From: Sideroxydans sp. | Lineage (GTDB): Bacteria > Pseudomonadota > Gammaproteobacteria > Burkholderiales > Gallionellaceae | Assembly: GCA_027310725.1 (NCBI GenBank) | Contig: DAIDAG010000040.1 | Span: 28,381-92,380, forward strand | Length of the DNA: 64,000 nt | Reading direction: 5' to 3' | Part shown: one piece after another, positions 43,507 to 52,519 of the stretch | Numbering within the stretch: the first letter of the stretch is position 1 | Layout of the letters: every line of letters begins with the position of its first letter | Program-made: the position numbers and the translations under genes | Notes under the pieces: generated by a model | Database searches by the model: none | The model's input: only the letters and a program-made list of their open reading frames with translations | Told to the model about the DNA's origin: nothing

Positions 43507-46451
43507 CTATTTCTTCCGGTGATCTTCGCGATCACCGTTTCCGCCAGTTCCGGCTTACCGAACAGATAACCCTGATGGATGACCTGGCCGCGCAGATTCA
43601 GGAACGCGGCCTGCTCGGCGGTCTCCACGCCTTCCGCAACGACCCTCACGTGCATGAGCCTGGCAACGGCGAGGATGGTCTCGACCAGTGCGTCGTCCTC
43701 GGGATCGATCGTCAGGTCCTGGATAAAGCTCTTGTCGATCTTCAATTCGTGGATGGGCAGACGCTTGAGGTAGGACAGCGAAGAATAGCCGGTACCGAAG
43801 TCGTCCATCGAGAAATGGATACCCATCTCGCTCAATTCCGTCATCTTGGCGATCACGTCGTTGATGTTGTCGATCACCAGTCCTTCCGTCACTTCCAGCG
43901 TGAGGTGCGTCGGGTCGGCACCGGTGCCGGCGAGTCCGCGCTTGATCTGGTCGATGAAATCGGGCTGGCGGAAATGGCGCGGACTGATGTTGACCGCGAT
44001 GCGGATCGGCAGGGCGACCATGTCCTCGCGCGCAAGCAGACTGCAGACTTTGGCGAATACCCAGTTGCCGATCTCGACGATGAGGTTCGATTCCTCCGCG
44101 ATCGGGATGAATGCGCCCGGCGGTACCAGACCGCGCTGCGGATGTTGCCAGCGCACCAGCGCTTCCGCGCCGACGATGCTGCCTGCTGCATCCACTTGCG
44201 GCTGCAGGAATACCCGCAGCTCGTCAGCCAGGATGGCCTGATGCAGCTCGCGTTCGATGTCGAAGCGCTGCTTGGCGATCTCGTCCAGTGCGCCTTCAAA
44301 AAATGCGGTCTGTCCTCTTCCTCTGGTTTTTGCGTGGTGTAGCGCGGTATTGGCGCGGCGCAGGATGTCCAGCGGCTGGTCTTCGTCGTTTTCCGGGAAA
44401 AGCGCGATGCCCAGGCAAGCGGTGAGGGAAAGATGCTCGGCACCGATTTGCAGGGGTTCCTGCAGGCCGGAATGGATCTTCTCGGAGATATGCAGGGCAA
44501 GATGCGCCGCAGTGTGATGTTGAGGCGAAAGGTCGGTCAGCAGGATGCCGAACTCGTCCCCGGAAATGCGCGCAACGACGTCTCCTTCGCGCAGACTGGC
44601 TATCAGCCGTTCGCTCACCGCCTTGAGCAGCGCATCTCCCAGCGTTTGTCCTCCCGCGTCGTTGATGGTCTTGAAGCGATCGATGTTGAACGAGATCATC
44701 GCACTGTGATGGCTGAATCGACGGGTCATGGCCAAGGTCTGTGCCATGCGTTCCAGCAGCAGGGAGCGATTGGGAAGTCCCGTGAGCGTGTCGTAAAAGG
44801 CAAGGCGGTTGATCTCGGCTTCGGCGCGTTTTTTTTCGGTGATATCTTCCTGCACGGACACGTAGTGCGTGATGCGTCCGTCCGGCTGGCGGATCGGACT
44901 GATGATGGCGTGTTCGATATATTCGCTGCCATCTTTGCTCTTGTTGTAGAACTCGCCCTGCCAGGTGTTGCCGGCCAGCAGGTTTTTCCAGAGATCTTCA
45001 TATGTGCTTCTCGGCGTCTTGCCGGAATGCAGGATGCGCGGATTCCGGCCGATGATTTCGTTGAGGCCATACCCGGTCTTGCGCACGAAAGACTCGTTGA
45101 CGTATTCGATATTGCCATTGAGGTCCGTGATGTAGATGTTCTCCGGACTTTGTTCCACTGCCAGCGAGAGTTTGCGCAGTGTGGACTCTTTCTCGCGCAA
45201 CGGACGCAGGTCCAGGTAGCTGGCCACATACCCGGTGTGTTTTCCGCCTTCGCCCTGGATCGACGCGATGGTCGCGACGGTGGGTATCAGCGAGCCGTCA
45301 CTGGCCAGCCGGTCCACCTCGCCCGACCAATTTCCGGACTTGCGGAGATGCACGATGATTTCATCGCGTTCGGATGTGTACTTGCCGGTGGCGGGTACGA
45401 TGAGCGAGACATGCCTGCCTGCCACATCTGCCAGCGGGTAACCGAATAGATTTGAGAAAGCTGGATTGACATAGGTGATATGGAACTCGGCGTCAGCCAG
45501 CAAAAGTGGGTGCGCCGACTGGCGCAGTGCGTCGCTGAACAGATCGCGCTGCGCTTCGGCCTGCTTGCGCACCGTGATGTCGCGGTTGCTGCCCCACCGG
45601 CCGATATGCTTGCCGCTTTCGTCGTACATGGGTTGGCATTTGTGGGACAGCCAGCGCAACTCACCATCCGTGCCCAGGAAACGGAACTCCAGATCTGCAT
45701 TGTCCGCGTGAGTACTATCGGCGAGGTGTTGCCGGTAGGCTTCGCGGTCGTCCGGGTGTAGAAGTTTGATCATCATCTCGGGGTCAGACAGGAATGCCTC
45801 GGGGGCGTGCCCGAAGATTTGTTCGCAGGCCGGCGAGACGTAGATGAACCGTTCATCCGTGCCCAGCCAGAAGATGAAATCGGAGGCATTGTCGGACACC
45901 AGCCGGTATTTGGATTCAGATTCCAGCAATGCCGCGTTCGCCTTCTCGGCCTGTTCGCGGGCGGCGATGGCATCCTCCATCAGGTTCAGCGAGGCCAGAC
46001 GTGCCTTGCGCTGCTCTTCCAGGGCACTTTCCTGGCTCCGCCACAAAGCTGCTTCTGCGGCCCTCCGGGCGGTACGCTCGTTTGCCTCTTCAAGTGCGTG
46101 CCGGATCGCCGCGGGCAGGCGAGCCAAATGTCCTTTGAGCAGGAAGTCCGTGGGTCCCTGACGCAGCAGATCCGCTGCCATTTCCTCGGTCAGGCTGCCC
46201 GACACGATGATCACGGGCAGGTCGGGCCATTGTGCATGGATCTGTTGCAGCGTTGTGTGGAAATCCATGCCCGGTACGCTGTAATCCGAAAGCACGATAT
46301 CCCATTTTTCGGGCAGCGCCGCATCCAGGTCGGTCTTGCTGTAGACGCGGGTAAAGTCGGCAGCGAAATCCTGCTGGCGCAGGAAGCGTTCCAGCAGCAG
46401 ATAATCGGATACCGAGTCTTCGATGACGAGTATTTTCAGCGGGCTGTTCAT
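43503..46451 (-). CDS. REC-PAS-GGDEF-EAL response regulator (c-di-GMP turnover)
   Basis: This 982-aa protein has a receiver domain (Asp55 in IVLSDYSVPGMD), a linker coiled coil, three PAS domains (about 170-545), a diguanylate cyclase domain with SGDEF in place of GGDEF, and an EAL phosphodiesterase domain with intact EALVRW, LEVTEG and DDFGTGYSSLSYLKRLP motifs. The EAL part is therefore expected to be active; the cyclase may be active or regulatory. The ATG at 46451 overlaps the stop of the CheY-like gene by one base (TAATG). It is the output gene of the four-gene signalling operon. Confidence 0.9.
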   Translation of the reverse strand: MNSPLKILVIEDSVSDYLLLERFLRQQDFAADFTRVYSKTDLDAALPEKWDIVLSDYSVPGMDFHTTLQQIHAQWPDLPVIIVSGSLTEEMAADLLRQGPTDFLLKGHLARLPAAIRHALEEANERTARRAAEAALWRSQESALEEQRKARLASLNLMEDAIAAREQAEKANAALLESESKYRLVSDNASDFIFWLGTDERFIYVSPACEQIFGHAPEAFLSDPEMMIKLLHPDDREAYRQHLADSTHADNADLEFRFLGTDGELRWLSHKCQPMYDESGKHIGRWGSNRDITVRKQAEAQRDLFSDALRQSAHPLLLADAEFHITYVNPAFSNLFGYPLADVAGRHVSLIVPATGKYTSERDEIIVHLRKSGNWSGEVDRLASDGSLIPTVATIASIQGEGGKHTGYVASYLDLRPLREKESTLRKLSLAVEQSPENIYITDLNGNIEYVNESFVRKTGYGLNEIIGRNPRILHSGKTPRSTYEDLWKNLLAGNTWQGEFYNKSKDGSEYIEHAIISPIRQPDGRITHYVSVQEDITEKKRAEAEINRLAFYDTLTGLPNRSLLLERMAQTLAMTRRFSHHSAMISFNIDRFKTINDAGGQTLGDALLKAVSERLIASLREGDVVARISGDEFGILLTDLSPQHHTAAHLALHISEKIHSGLQEPLQIGAEHLSLTACLGIALFPENDEDQPLDILRRANTALHHAKTRGRGQTAFFEGALDEIAKQRFDIERELHQAILADELRVFLQPQVDAAGSIVGAEALVRWQHPQRGLVPPGAFIPIAEESNLIVEIGNWVFAKVCSLLAREDMVALPIRIAVNISPRHFRQPDFIDQIKRGLAGTGADPTHLTLEVTEGLVIDNINDVIAKMTELSEMGIHFSMDDFGTGYSSLSYLKRLPIHELKIDKSFIQDLTIDPEDDALVETILAVARLMHVRVVAEGVETAEQAAFLNLRGQVIHQGYLFGKPELAETVIAKITGRNS

Positions 46452-46897
46452 TATGATCGTTCTGCCGGTGGAGGTTCGTTGGTAGCCAGCCAGTAGACAC
46501 CCAGCCGCGCCACAGTTTCGGCGAACTCGGCGAATTCGACCGGCTTGCGGACAAAACTGTTGCATCCATTCTCATAGCTTTTCAGGCGGTCGTGCTCATC
46601 GTCCGATGAGGTGAGGATGACCACCGGGATCAGCTGCGTGCGTTGATCTGCCCTGAGCCGTTCCAGCACCTCCAGCCCGGACAGTCGTGGCAGCCCGATG
46701 TCGAGCAGCACCACGGCCGGCAGATCGGGACCGTCGCGATTGGAAAATTCGCCTTCCCTGAACATATAGTCCAGCGCCTGCTGTCCATCCCGTGCCACAT
46801 CGACCCGGTTGATCAGGTTTGCCTTGCGCAAGGCACGCAGGGTAAGCATTTCATCTTGTGGGTTGTCCTCAACGAGCAGTATGGATTTTTCTTTCAT
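46451..46897 (-). CDS. CheY/Rcp1-like single-domain response regulator
   Basis: This 148-aa receiver-only protein has an acidic pair in LLVEDNPQDEML, phospho-acceptor Asp in VVLLDIGLPRLSG, Thr/Ser in ILTSSDDE and Lys in VRKPVEF. The extended spacing resembles Rcp1-type regulators that pair with phytochrome-like kinases. The start overlaps the histidine-kinase stop (ATGA). It probably takes phosphate from the kinase encoded just upstream. Confidence 0.92.
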   Translation of the reverse strand: MKEKSILLVEDNPQDEMLTLRALRKANLINRVDVARDGQQALDYMFREGEFSNRDGPDLPAVVLLDIGLPRLSGLEVLERLRADQRTQLIPVVILTSSDDEHDRLKSYENGCNSFVRKPVEFAEFAETVARLGVYWLATNEPPPAERS

Positions 46898-49119
46898 GAT
46901 GTCTTTTCCCCAACGTTGAAGGGCAGGGTGAAGCAGAAGGTCGAACCGGAGCCCGAATACCCCTCGCCGCTGATCTCGCCGCCGTGACGATGGACGATGC
47001 GTTGCACGGTGGCAAGCCCGATGCCGATGCCGGGAAATTCTTCCTGGCGGTGCAAGCGCTGGAAAGGCTGGAACAAACGGTTGGCGTGGGCCATGTCGAA
47101 GCCGGCGCCATTGTCGGCGACACTGAAGCAGCGCGTGTGATCGATTTCTCCCGAGAAAACGCGAATGGCCGGATTCCTTGTGTTGCCGGTGTATTTCCAT
47201 GCATTGCTCAACAGGTTGCTGAATACGATTTCCATCATGTGCGCATCGCCCGTGGCATGCATGCCGGGCTCGACCTGCCAAGAGATCGTCCTCCCGGGAT
47301 CGTTGTGCTTCAACTCTTCAAGCAGCCGGGTTGCCAGCGCCGAGATATCGATGAAGCCGTGCTGCAACTCGCCGCGTGTGCTGCGCGACAGAACCAGCAG
47401 ACCGTCGACCAGCTCGCTCATCTTGCGGCTGGCGAGTTCGATCTGTTCCAGGTAAGTCCTGGCCTCCCCCTGCAACTGGTTGCCGTAGTCTTCCTTCAGC
47501 GCCTGGCTGAAGCCTGTCATGGCTCTCAGGGGAGCACGCAGGTCGTGTGAAACGGCATAGGCGAAGCTGTCCAGCTCGCGGTTTGCAGCGGACAGTTCGG
47601 CAGTACGTTCGATCACGCGCTGCTCCAGGCTGGCATTGAGCTGGCGGATATCTTCCTCTGCCTGTTTGTATCGCGTGATGTCTTCCGCAAAAATCACGAT
47701 GCCGCCCACCGTATCGTCGGCTTTGCGCCAGGGGAGGATTTCCCAGCGCAGCCATTGGACAGCGCCATCCTCGCGCTCGAACCGGTCCTCGTCGGCCCGC
47801 AGGGCTTCTCCTGCGAGCCCGCGTTGATGGAGAATTCTCCATCGATCCGGAATTTCTGGAAAGATTTCGTAGTGAGAGTGTCCGGTGACATCGCGATCTC
47901 CGAGGGCGTAGTCGTCGAGCCAGCGCCTGCTGACCGAGAGATAGCGCATTTCGCGGTCGAACATTGCGAGCGCTGCAGGTGCATGCCTGATGAACAGTTG
48001 GAGTTGTTCCCTGCTTTCGCGCAGTGCCTGTTCGGCAAGTTTGCGTGTGGTGATATCTTGTACCGTGCCGTGCAGATTGATCACATCCCCGTTGAGGTCG
48101 CGTGTGGCATGTCCCCGGGCAGTGATCCAGCGGTGCGTTCCGTCGGAGCGCACCACTTCGGCGTCACATTCGTAGGGCATTCCTGTCGCCATACCTTCCT
48201 CCACGGCAGCCGAAAGTTCCTCCCAGCTGTTTCGGGTGAAATATTGTTGCACTTCAGGATAGATGGCCGGAGGCTGGGCCGGGTCTCGCCCGTAGATCAG
48301 ATATATCTGATCGGACCAGGTATGGCGGCCGGTCGCGGTATCCCATTTCCAATTGCCGATGCCGGCCAGGTGCTGGGCTTCCTGCAGTGCGGCTTCGCTT
48401 TCCTTGAGCCTTTCTTCCGCTTGCTTGCGCGTCTGGATGTCCTCAACGACGGAAACAAAGTAGTCCGGTGCCGAATCGAGCTTTCGCACCAGGGAGGCGG
48501 TGAGGCTGACCCAGACGATGTTGCCGTCCTTGCGGATGTAGCGTTTTTCCATCGTGTAACTGGCGATCACGCCAGCGAGCATCTGTTGAACATGCGCGAG
48601 GTCGGTTTGCAGGTCGTCCGGGTGGGTGATGTCCTGGAACGTCAGGACCAGCAATTCGTCGTGACGGTAGCCGACGATCTCGGAGAGCTTGCGGTTGACC
48701 CTGAGCCAGTGTCCATCCAGCCCAACAAGTGCAATGCCGACGGCCGCCTGCTCAAAGGTGGCTTCAAAACGGACTTCGCTGTCCTGCAATCGACGGTCAG
48801 AGCGTCGCATTGCCAGCCGCAGCCGCTCGAAGAAAAAGGTGAAGAGCATACCCATGAAAATGAATATCAAGACGGAGAAAACCGATGCCGAGCTACTCGT
48901 CGCAAGGGTGAAAGAGGGGGTCATGAAGACAAACCAGGCCAGTAGTGCGCTGATCATCGTCGCGGCGACGCCGCCAGCCCTGCCGCCGATCCAGGCACTG
49001 AAATATGCGGCAGGAAAAAAGAGGAGCCAGACGTAGGGCTTGACGTAGTCCCACAACAACCATTGCACTGCGCAAGCGATGAAAGGCAGCAGGATGGAGA
49101 AGAACAGACGCAGCTTCAT
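46894..49119 (-). CDS. Membrane PAS sensor histidine kinase
   Basis: This 741-aa sensor kinase has an N-terminal membrane region of about four segments (residues 1-105, resembling the DUF4118/KdpD type), three PAS/PAC domains (about 115-495), HisKA with SHDLRAPLRAM (phytochrome-like class) and an HATPase domain (NLLSNAWKYT, DNGAGFDM, GIGIGLATVQRIV). Both ends overlap neighbours by 4 nt. The signal is unknown; PAS domains may sense redox state or small ligands. Confidence 0.9.
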   Translation of the reverse strand: MKLRLFFSILLPFIACAVQWLLWDYVKPYVWLLFFPAAYFSAWIGGRAGGVAATMISALLAWFVFMTPSFTLATSSSASVFSVLIFIFMGMLFTFFFERLRLAMRRSDRRLQDSEVRFEATFEQAAVGIALVGLDGHWLRVNRKLSEIVGYRHDELLVLTFQDITHPDDLQTDLAHVQQMLAGVIASYTMEKRYIRKDGNIVWVSLTASLVRKLDSAPDYFVSVVEDIQTRKQAEERLKESEAALQEAQHLAGIGNWKWDTATGRHTWSDQIYLIYGRDPAQPPAIYPEVQQYFTRNSWEELSAAVEEGMATGMPYECDAEVVRSDGTHRWITARGHATRDLNGDVINLHGTVQDITTRKLAEQALRESREQLQLFIRHAPAALAMFDREMRYLSVSRRWLDDYALGDRDVTGHSHYEIFPEIPDRWRILHQRGLAGEALRADEDRFEREDGAVQWLRWEILPWRKADDTVGGIVIFAEDITRYKQAEEDIRQLNASLEQRVIERTAELSAANRELDSFAYAVSHDLRAPLRAMTGFSQALKEDYGNQLQGEARTYLEQIELASRKMSELVDGLLVLSRSTRGELQHGFIDISALATRLLEELKHNDPGRTISWQVEPGMHATGDAHMMEIVFSNLLSNAWKYTGNTRNPAIRVFSGEIDHTRCFSVADNGAGFDMAHANRLFQPFQRLHRQEEFPGIGIGLATVQRIVHRHGGEISGEGYSGSGSTFCFTLPFNVGEKTS

Positions 49120-51089
49120 GGAGCCTTGCCTTTGGACGGCCTGTTCAGAAACTCCAGCGGGTAGGGAGGTTCTTGTCCAAGCAGATGCGAAAGTTCATTG
49201 ATCTGCCGCTTAAGTGCGATCATGTCGAGTTCGCGGCCCACCGTGGCGTGGTTGAATCGTTCGAGTTCGTCGTTGCGCTGGCGCAATTCTGCGGTTTGCT
49301 GAAGCATGGCGATCTCGGCCTTCTTCCTTTCGGTGATGACATCGAACACGGCGACAAAGTGCTCCGGTTTCGGACTGTATATCGAGATCGCGAACCACAT
49401 GCCCAGAGCATGGACGAAAACTTCGAACTGTTCGGGATTGCCGCCCGACGCGACGCGTCCGTATTTCTCGAACAATTCGGGATCGGCCTCGCGGATGCCG
49501 GGAATCACCTCGCTGACCTTGCGTCCGGTGACGTCCTTCAGTCCTGTCTGGGAAGTGAAGGCTTCATTGACGTTCAGGTAGATGAAGTCAGATGGGCTGT
49601 CATTCTCGTAAAGCATGCGGCAATAGGCAAAGCCGTTGAGCATATGCTCGAACAGCGAGCGGTAAGTCTCCTCGCTCTCGCGTAGCGCTTCCTCCGCTTT
49701 TCTGCGCTCGGTAACGTCTTCCCCCGAGCTGAGCGTGCCGACAATGTTGCCCGCTTCGTTCCTGAAGTAATTGTTGCGCCAGGAGATCATCCGCCGATTG
49801 CCGTCGCGGCAAAGCACCGAATTTTCCAGGTGCTGATGATCGTCCAGGTCTCCCGCCAAGATACGGCGAAATATCGGCAGGATGGTATCCATCCCTTCCG
49901 GCTGCGGCAGACACGTCTTGAACCAGTTCTCGCCCAGCAGTTCGTTTTCGCGGTAACCCAGTAACTCACAGCCATAGCGGGAGATCATGGTGATGCGACC
50001 TGCATCATCCAGGGCGACCATGATGCTCTGGACTGTATCGAGATAGCGCTGGGTGAGATCCCGTTCGCGCCGCAACGCAAATTCAATCGTTTTTATCGCG
50101 GTGATGTCGCGCGAGATGCCGAACACACCAACCACCCTGCCTGCGTCGTCATGCAACGAGCCCTTGGTGGCTTGGAAAAACAATTTGCCGTTTTGTGTGT
50201 CGAGATTCTCATCAAATGTCGTGACCTGATTGTCCTGCATCACTTCTCGGTCGTTTCTCTGGATGAGTGCCGCTTGATTGGGCGGAAAGATCCCTGTGTC
50301 ATCCTTGCCCAGGACATCCTGTACGGACTTCCCGACGAAGCGTGCGGCAGCCTCGTTGAGCAGCAAATAGCGTCCGTCGATGTCCTTGACGAAGATCGCA
50401 TCGGTGGAACCCTCGGTAATGGCATTGAGCAGTTGCAATGCCCGGGATTTTTCATCCAGGCTGGCCAGCGTTTTTTTGCGCTCCCGGTCGGACCTGTGCC
50501 GTGCCTCGTGCAGCATCAGGCTGAGGATGCTGACGAGCAATCCGTTTACGACCAGGAATCCCAGTTGAAGCAAGTCATAGGAATGTTCGAGCCGGAAGCT
50601 CGCGGCAGTGGGAAAAACAATAAAAGTGACGGAAGCGGCTGCAATGAAAGTGGAGACCATTCCGGGACCGAATCCACCGATCGCCGCACTCAGAATGATC
50701 GGGAACATGAACAGGATGAGCAAAGGTCGTTCGCCGAAAGATATGGAGATGCTTTCGCGTAACAGCAATGTGGTGAGCGTGACCGTTGCGGCGAAAAGAT
50801 ATTCCTGCCAGGGCTTCCAGTTGACCAGGCCGGGGTATCGTTCGGGCTCGCCGGCACTTTCGTTCCTGTCGACTGATCGTCCAAGCAGGAAGTAGAGCAG
50901 CAGGGAAGTGACAACTACGTAAAACCAGCCCTTGAAAGTCTGTGCGATCTGGAGGGTTGACGAGTCCGCGATAAACCATTCCAGAGCTTCATCCGAAAGC
51001 ACGATCCACAGTCCGGCAAAGATGGCGTAGATCAGGACGATCCTCTTGATATCCAGTTTGCTCAAACGGCTAAGTCGGGGGCCATCCAT
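49116..51089 (-). CDS. Membrane multi-PAS protein without a kinase domain
   Basis: This 657-aa protein has two membrane blocks (about residues 15-70 and 95-200), three PAS domains (about 215-590) and a terminal coiled coil (NDELERFNHATVGRELDMIALKRQINELSHLLG) with no HisKA, HATPase, GGDEF or EAL. That coiled coil normally links PAS domains to a kinase, so the protein may be an upstream sensor working through the next gene's kinase, or the kinase part was lost. GAGGGAGA precedes the ATG, and the end overlaps the kinase start by 4 nt. Confidence 0.85.
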   Translation of the reverse strand: MDGPRLSRLSKLDIKRIVLIYAIFAGLWIVLSDEALEWFIADSSTLQIAQTFKGWFYVVVTSLLLYFLLGRSVDRNESAGEPERYPGLVNWKPWQEYLFAATVTLTTLLLRESISISFGERPLLILFMFPIILSAAIGGFGPGMVSTFIAAASVTFIVFPTAASFRLEHSYDLLQLGFLVVNGLLVSILSLMLHEARHRSDRERKKTLASLDEKSRALQLLNAITEGSTDAIFVKDIDGRYLLLNEAAARFVGKSVQDVLGKDDTGIFPPNQAALIQRNDREVMQDNQVTTFDENLDTQNGKLFFQATKGSLHDDAGRVVGVFGISRDITAIKTIEFALRRERDLTQRYLDTVQSIMVALDDAGRITMISRYGCELLGYRENELLGENWFKTCLPQPEGMDTILPIFRRILAGDLDDHQHLENSVLCRDGNRRMISWRNNYFRNEAGNIVGTLSSGEDVTERRKAEEALRESEETYRSLFEHMLNGFAYCRMLYENDSPSDFIYLNVNEAFTSQTGLKDVTGRKVSEVIPGIREADPELFEKYGRVASGGNPEQFEVFVHALGMWFAISIYSPKPEHFVAVFDVITERKKAEIAMLQQTAELRQRNDELERFNHATVGRELDMIALKRQINELSHLLGQEPPYPLEFLNRPSKGKAP

Positions 51090-51736
51090 TCAGTGTCTCC
51101 CTCAGGTTCAATTTGCTTCGACAGCACGAACAAGACAATACAAATCAAACGGGCAAGCAAGTGCGGTGTTTAACCGGCCGGCATTTCCCGGCTGGGCGGC
51201 CCCGGATTTACGGGGCAGGGTGAGGGAAATCGCTGAATATTTATTGGTTTCAGGCGGCCTTATTCTTGATTTAGGTCATGCTCCAGGCAAGTGAAGAAAT
51301 CTAACAACCATCAGTCGGCAAAATCATTAAATTAATTTTAGGAATTGCATCTGCTTGCGTATTCCATGGTCATTTTTTATTAAGTGTGCGCAAAGTACAG
51401 CTTTATTCCGCAATGTGTCAATATGCCAAAATATATATAACTTCAACCATATAGTGCAGATGACATGCTGCAAAAGATGACGGGAAGAGGCTTCATCGGC
51501 AGGTAAAGCGGGGGTGTTGGCGGATGAGGGTGGCGCACTGTCCTTGATCTCGCATCCAGTCATTACTGCCCATCCAGTGATTCCGCTTTCAGCAGCCTTC
51601 CAGAGAAGTTCGAATCTGTATATATGGATTTCATGTTGATAAACGTCTATTGTCTTGTTGTACTTCATGCCATGCTGATATCAAGTTCAAAGGTGGCTGC
51701 CGTTTCTTTGGGCAATCGAGGAGGAAAAACAAACAG
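51090..51736. other. Divergent intergenic region (647 bp)
   Basis: This gap separates the minus-strand sensor operon from the plus-strand ABC efflux operon and should hold both promoters. It becomes AT-rich from about 51290. A minus-strand frame at 51327-51668 (113 codons) has no ribosome site or recognised domain. The only motif I can point to is the FNR-like site at 51266. Confidence 0.5.
51266..51279. promoter_or_regulatory. FNR/CRP-family-like site
   Basis: TTGATTTAGGTCAT matches the TTGAT-N4-ATCAA type in most positions, close to sites used by FNR, ANR and DNR regulators. It lies 177 nt before the sensor-operon start and about 460 nt before the efflux operon, so it would more likely serve the former. 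This is a single motif match only. Confidence 0.3.
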
Positions 51737-52519
51737 ATGACTCATTTGCCTCCGATGCAGCCGGAAGTGCATCTGACTGATGACAAAAAGTCGGCAGAAG
51801 CGAAACTCACCAATCCGGATTCGGTATTCCACGTGCACAACGTATCTAGGATTTACCGCATGGGCGAGGTCGAGGTGCATGCCTTGCGCGACGTGACGGT
51901 CGATCTGCTGCGGGGCGAATTCGCGGTGTTGCTCGGCACATCCGGCAGCGGCAAGTCCACGCTGCTTAACATCCTGGGCGGCCTCGACCGGCCGACAAGC
52001 GGCGAGGTCTTCTACCGCGACCATAACCTGACCCGGGCTGACGACGACGGCCTGACGCGTTTCCGCCGCGAGCACGTGGGCTTCGTGTTCCAGTTCTACA
52101 ATCTCATTCCCAGCCTCACTGCGCTCGAGAATGTCGCACTTGTGACCGAGATCGCCGGGCATCCGATCGATCCGGCCGACGCACTCGACCTGGTCGGCCT
52201 GGGCCAACGGCGCGACCATTTCCCTTCCCAGCTTTCGGGCGGCGAGCAGCAGCGCGTGGCGATCGCGCGTGCGGTGGCGAAGCGTCCAGACGTGCTGCTG
52301 TGCGACGAACCCACCGGCGCGCTCGACTATGCCACCGGCAAGCTGGTGCTCGAAGTGCTGGAACGGGTGAACCGCGAACTGGGCACGATCACTGCCGTGA
52401 TCACCCATAACGCCGCCATTGCCGGCATGGCCGACCGTGTCATCCGCATCAGTAGTGGAACAATCACCGAAGTTCTGCGCAACGAAGTCAAGATCAGGCC
52501 GTCGGAGATATCCTGGTGA
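51737..52519 (+). CDS. ABC transporter ATPase (MacB/LolD-like)
   Basis: This 260-aa ATPase of the MacB/LolD-type efflux group has Walker [11 protein letters not shown]-loop [18 protein letters not shown], signature [16 protein letters not shown] and Walker [13 protein letters not shown]. The ATG at 51737 lies downstream of AGGAGG, though the spacing is long; the next ATG is at 51755. An N-terminal tail of about 35 residues precedes the domain. It is translationally coupled to the permease gene (GTGA). Confidence 0.88.
   Translation: MTHLPPMQPEVHLTDDKKSAEAKLTNPDSVFHVHNVSRIYRMGEVEVHALRDVTVDLLRGEFAVLLGTSGSGKSTLLNILGGLDRPTSGEVFYRDHNLTRADDDGLTRFRREHVGFVFQFYNLIPSLTALENVALVTEIAGHPIDPADALDLVGLGQRRDHFPSQLSGGEQQRVAIARAVAKRPDVLLCDEPTGALDYATGKLVLEVLERVNRELGTITAVITHNAAIAGMADRVIRISSGTITEVLRNEVKIRPSEISW

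Noticed and set aside
43579..44342. Plus-strand frames continuing after alr
   Set aside because: They are shadows of the minus-strand EAL domain, which has intact catalytic motifs.
47755..48945. 396-codon plus-strand frame opposite the PAS histidine kinase
   Set aside because: No domain or ribosome site; the minus-strand kinase is complete.
51327..51668. 113-codon minus-strand frame in the intergenic region
   Set aside because: No ribosome site, no recognisable family and AT-rich context; could be real but I cannot support it.
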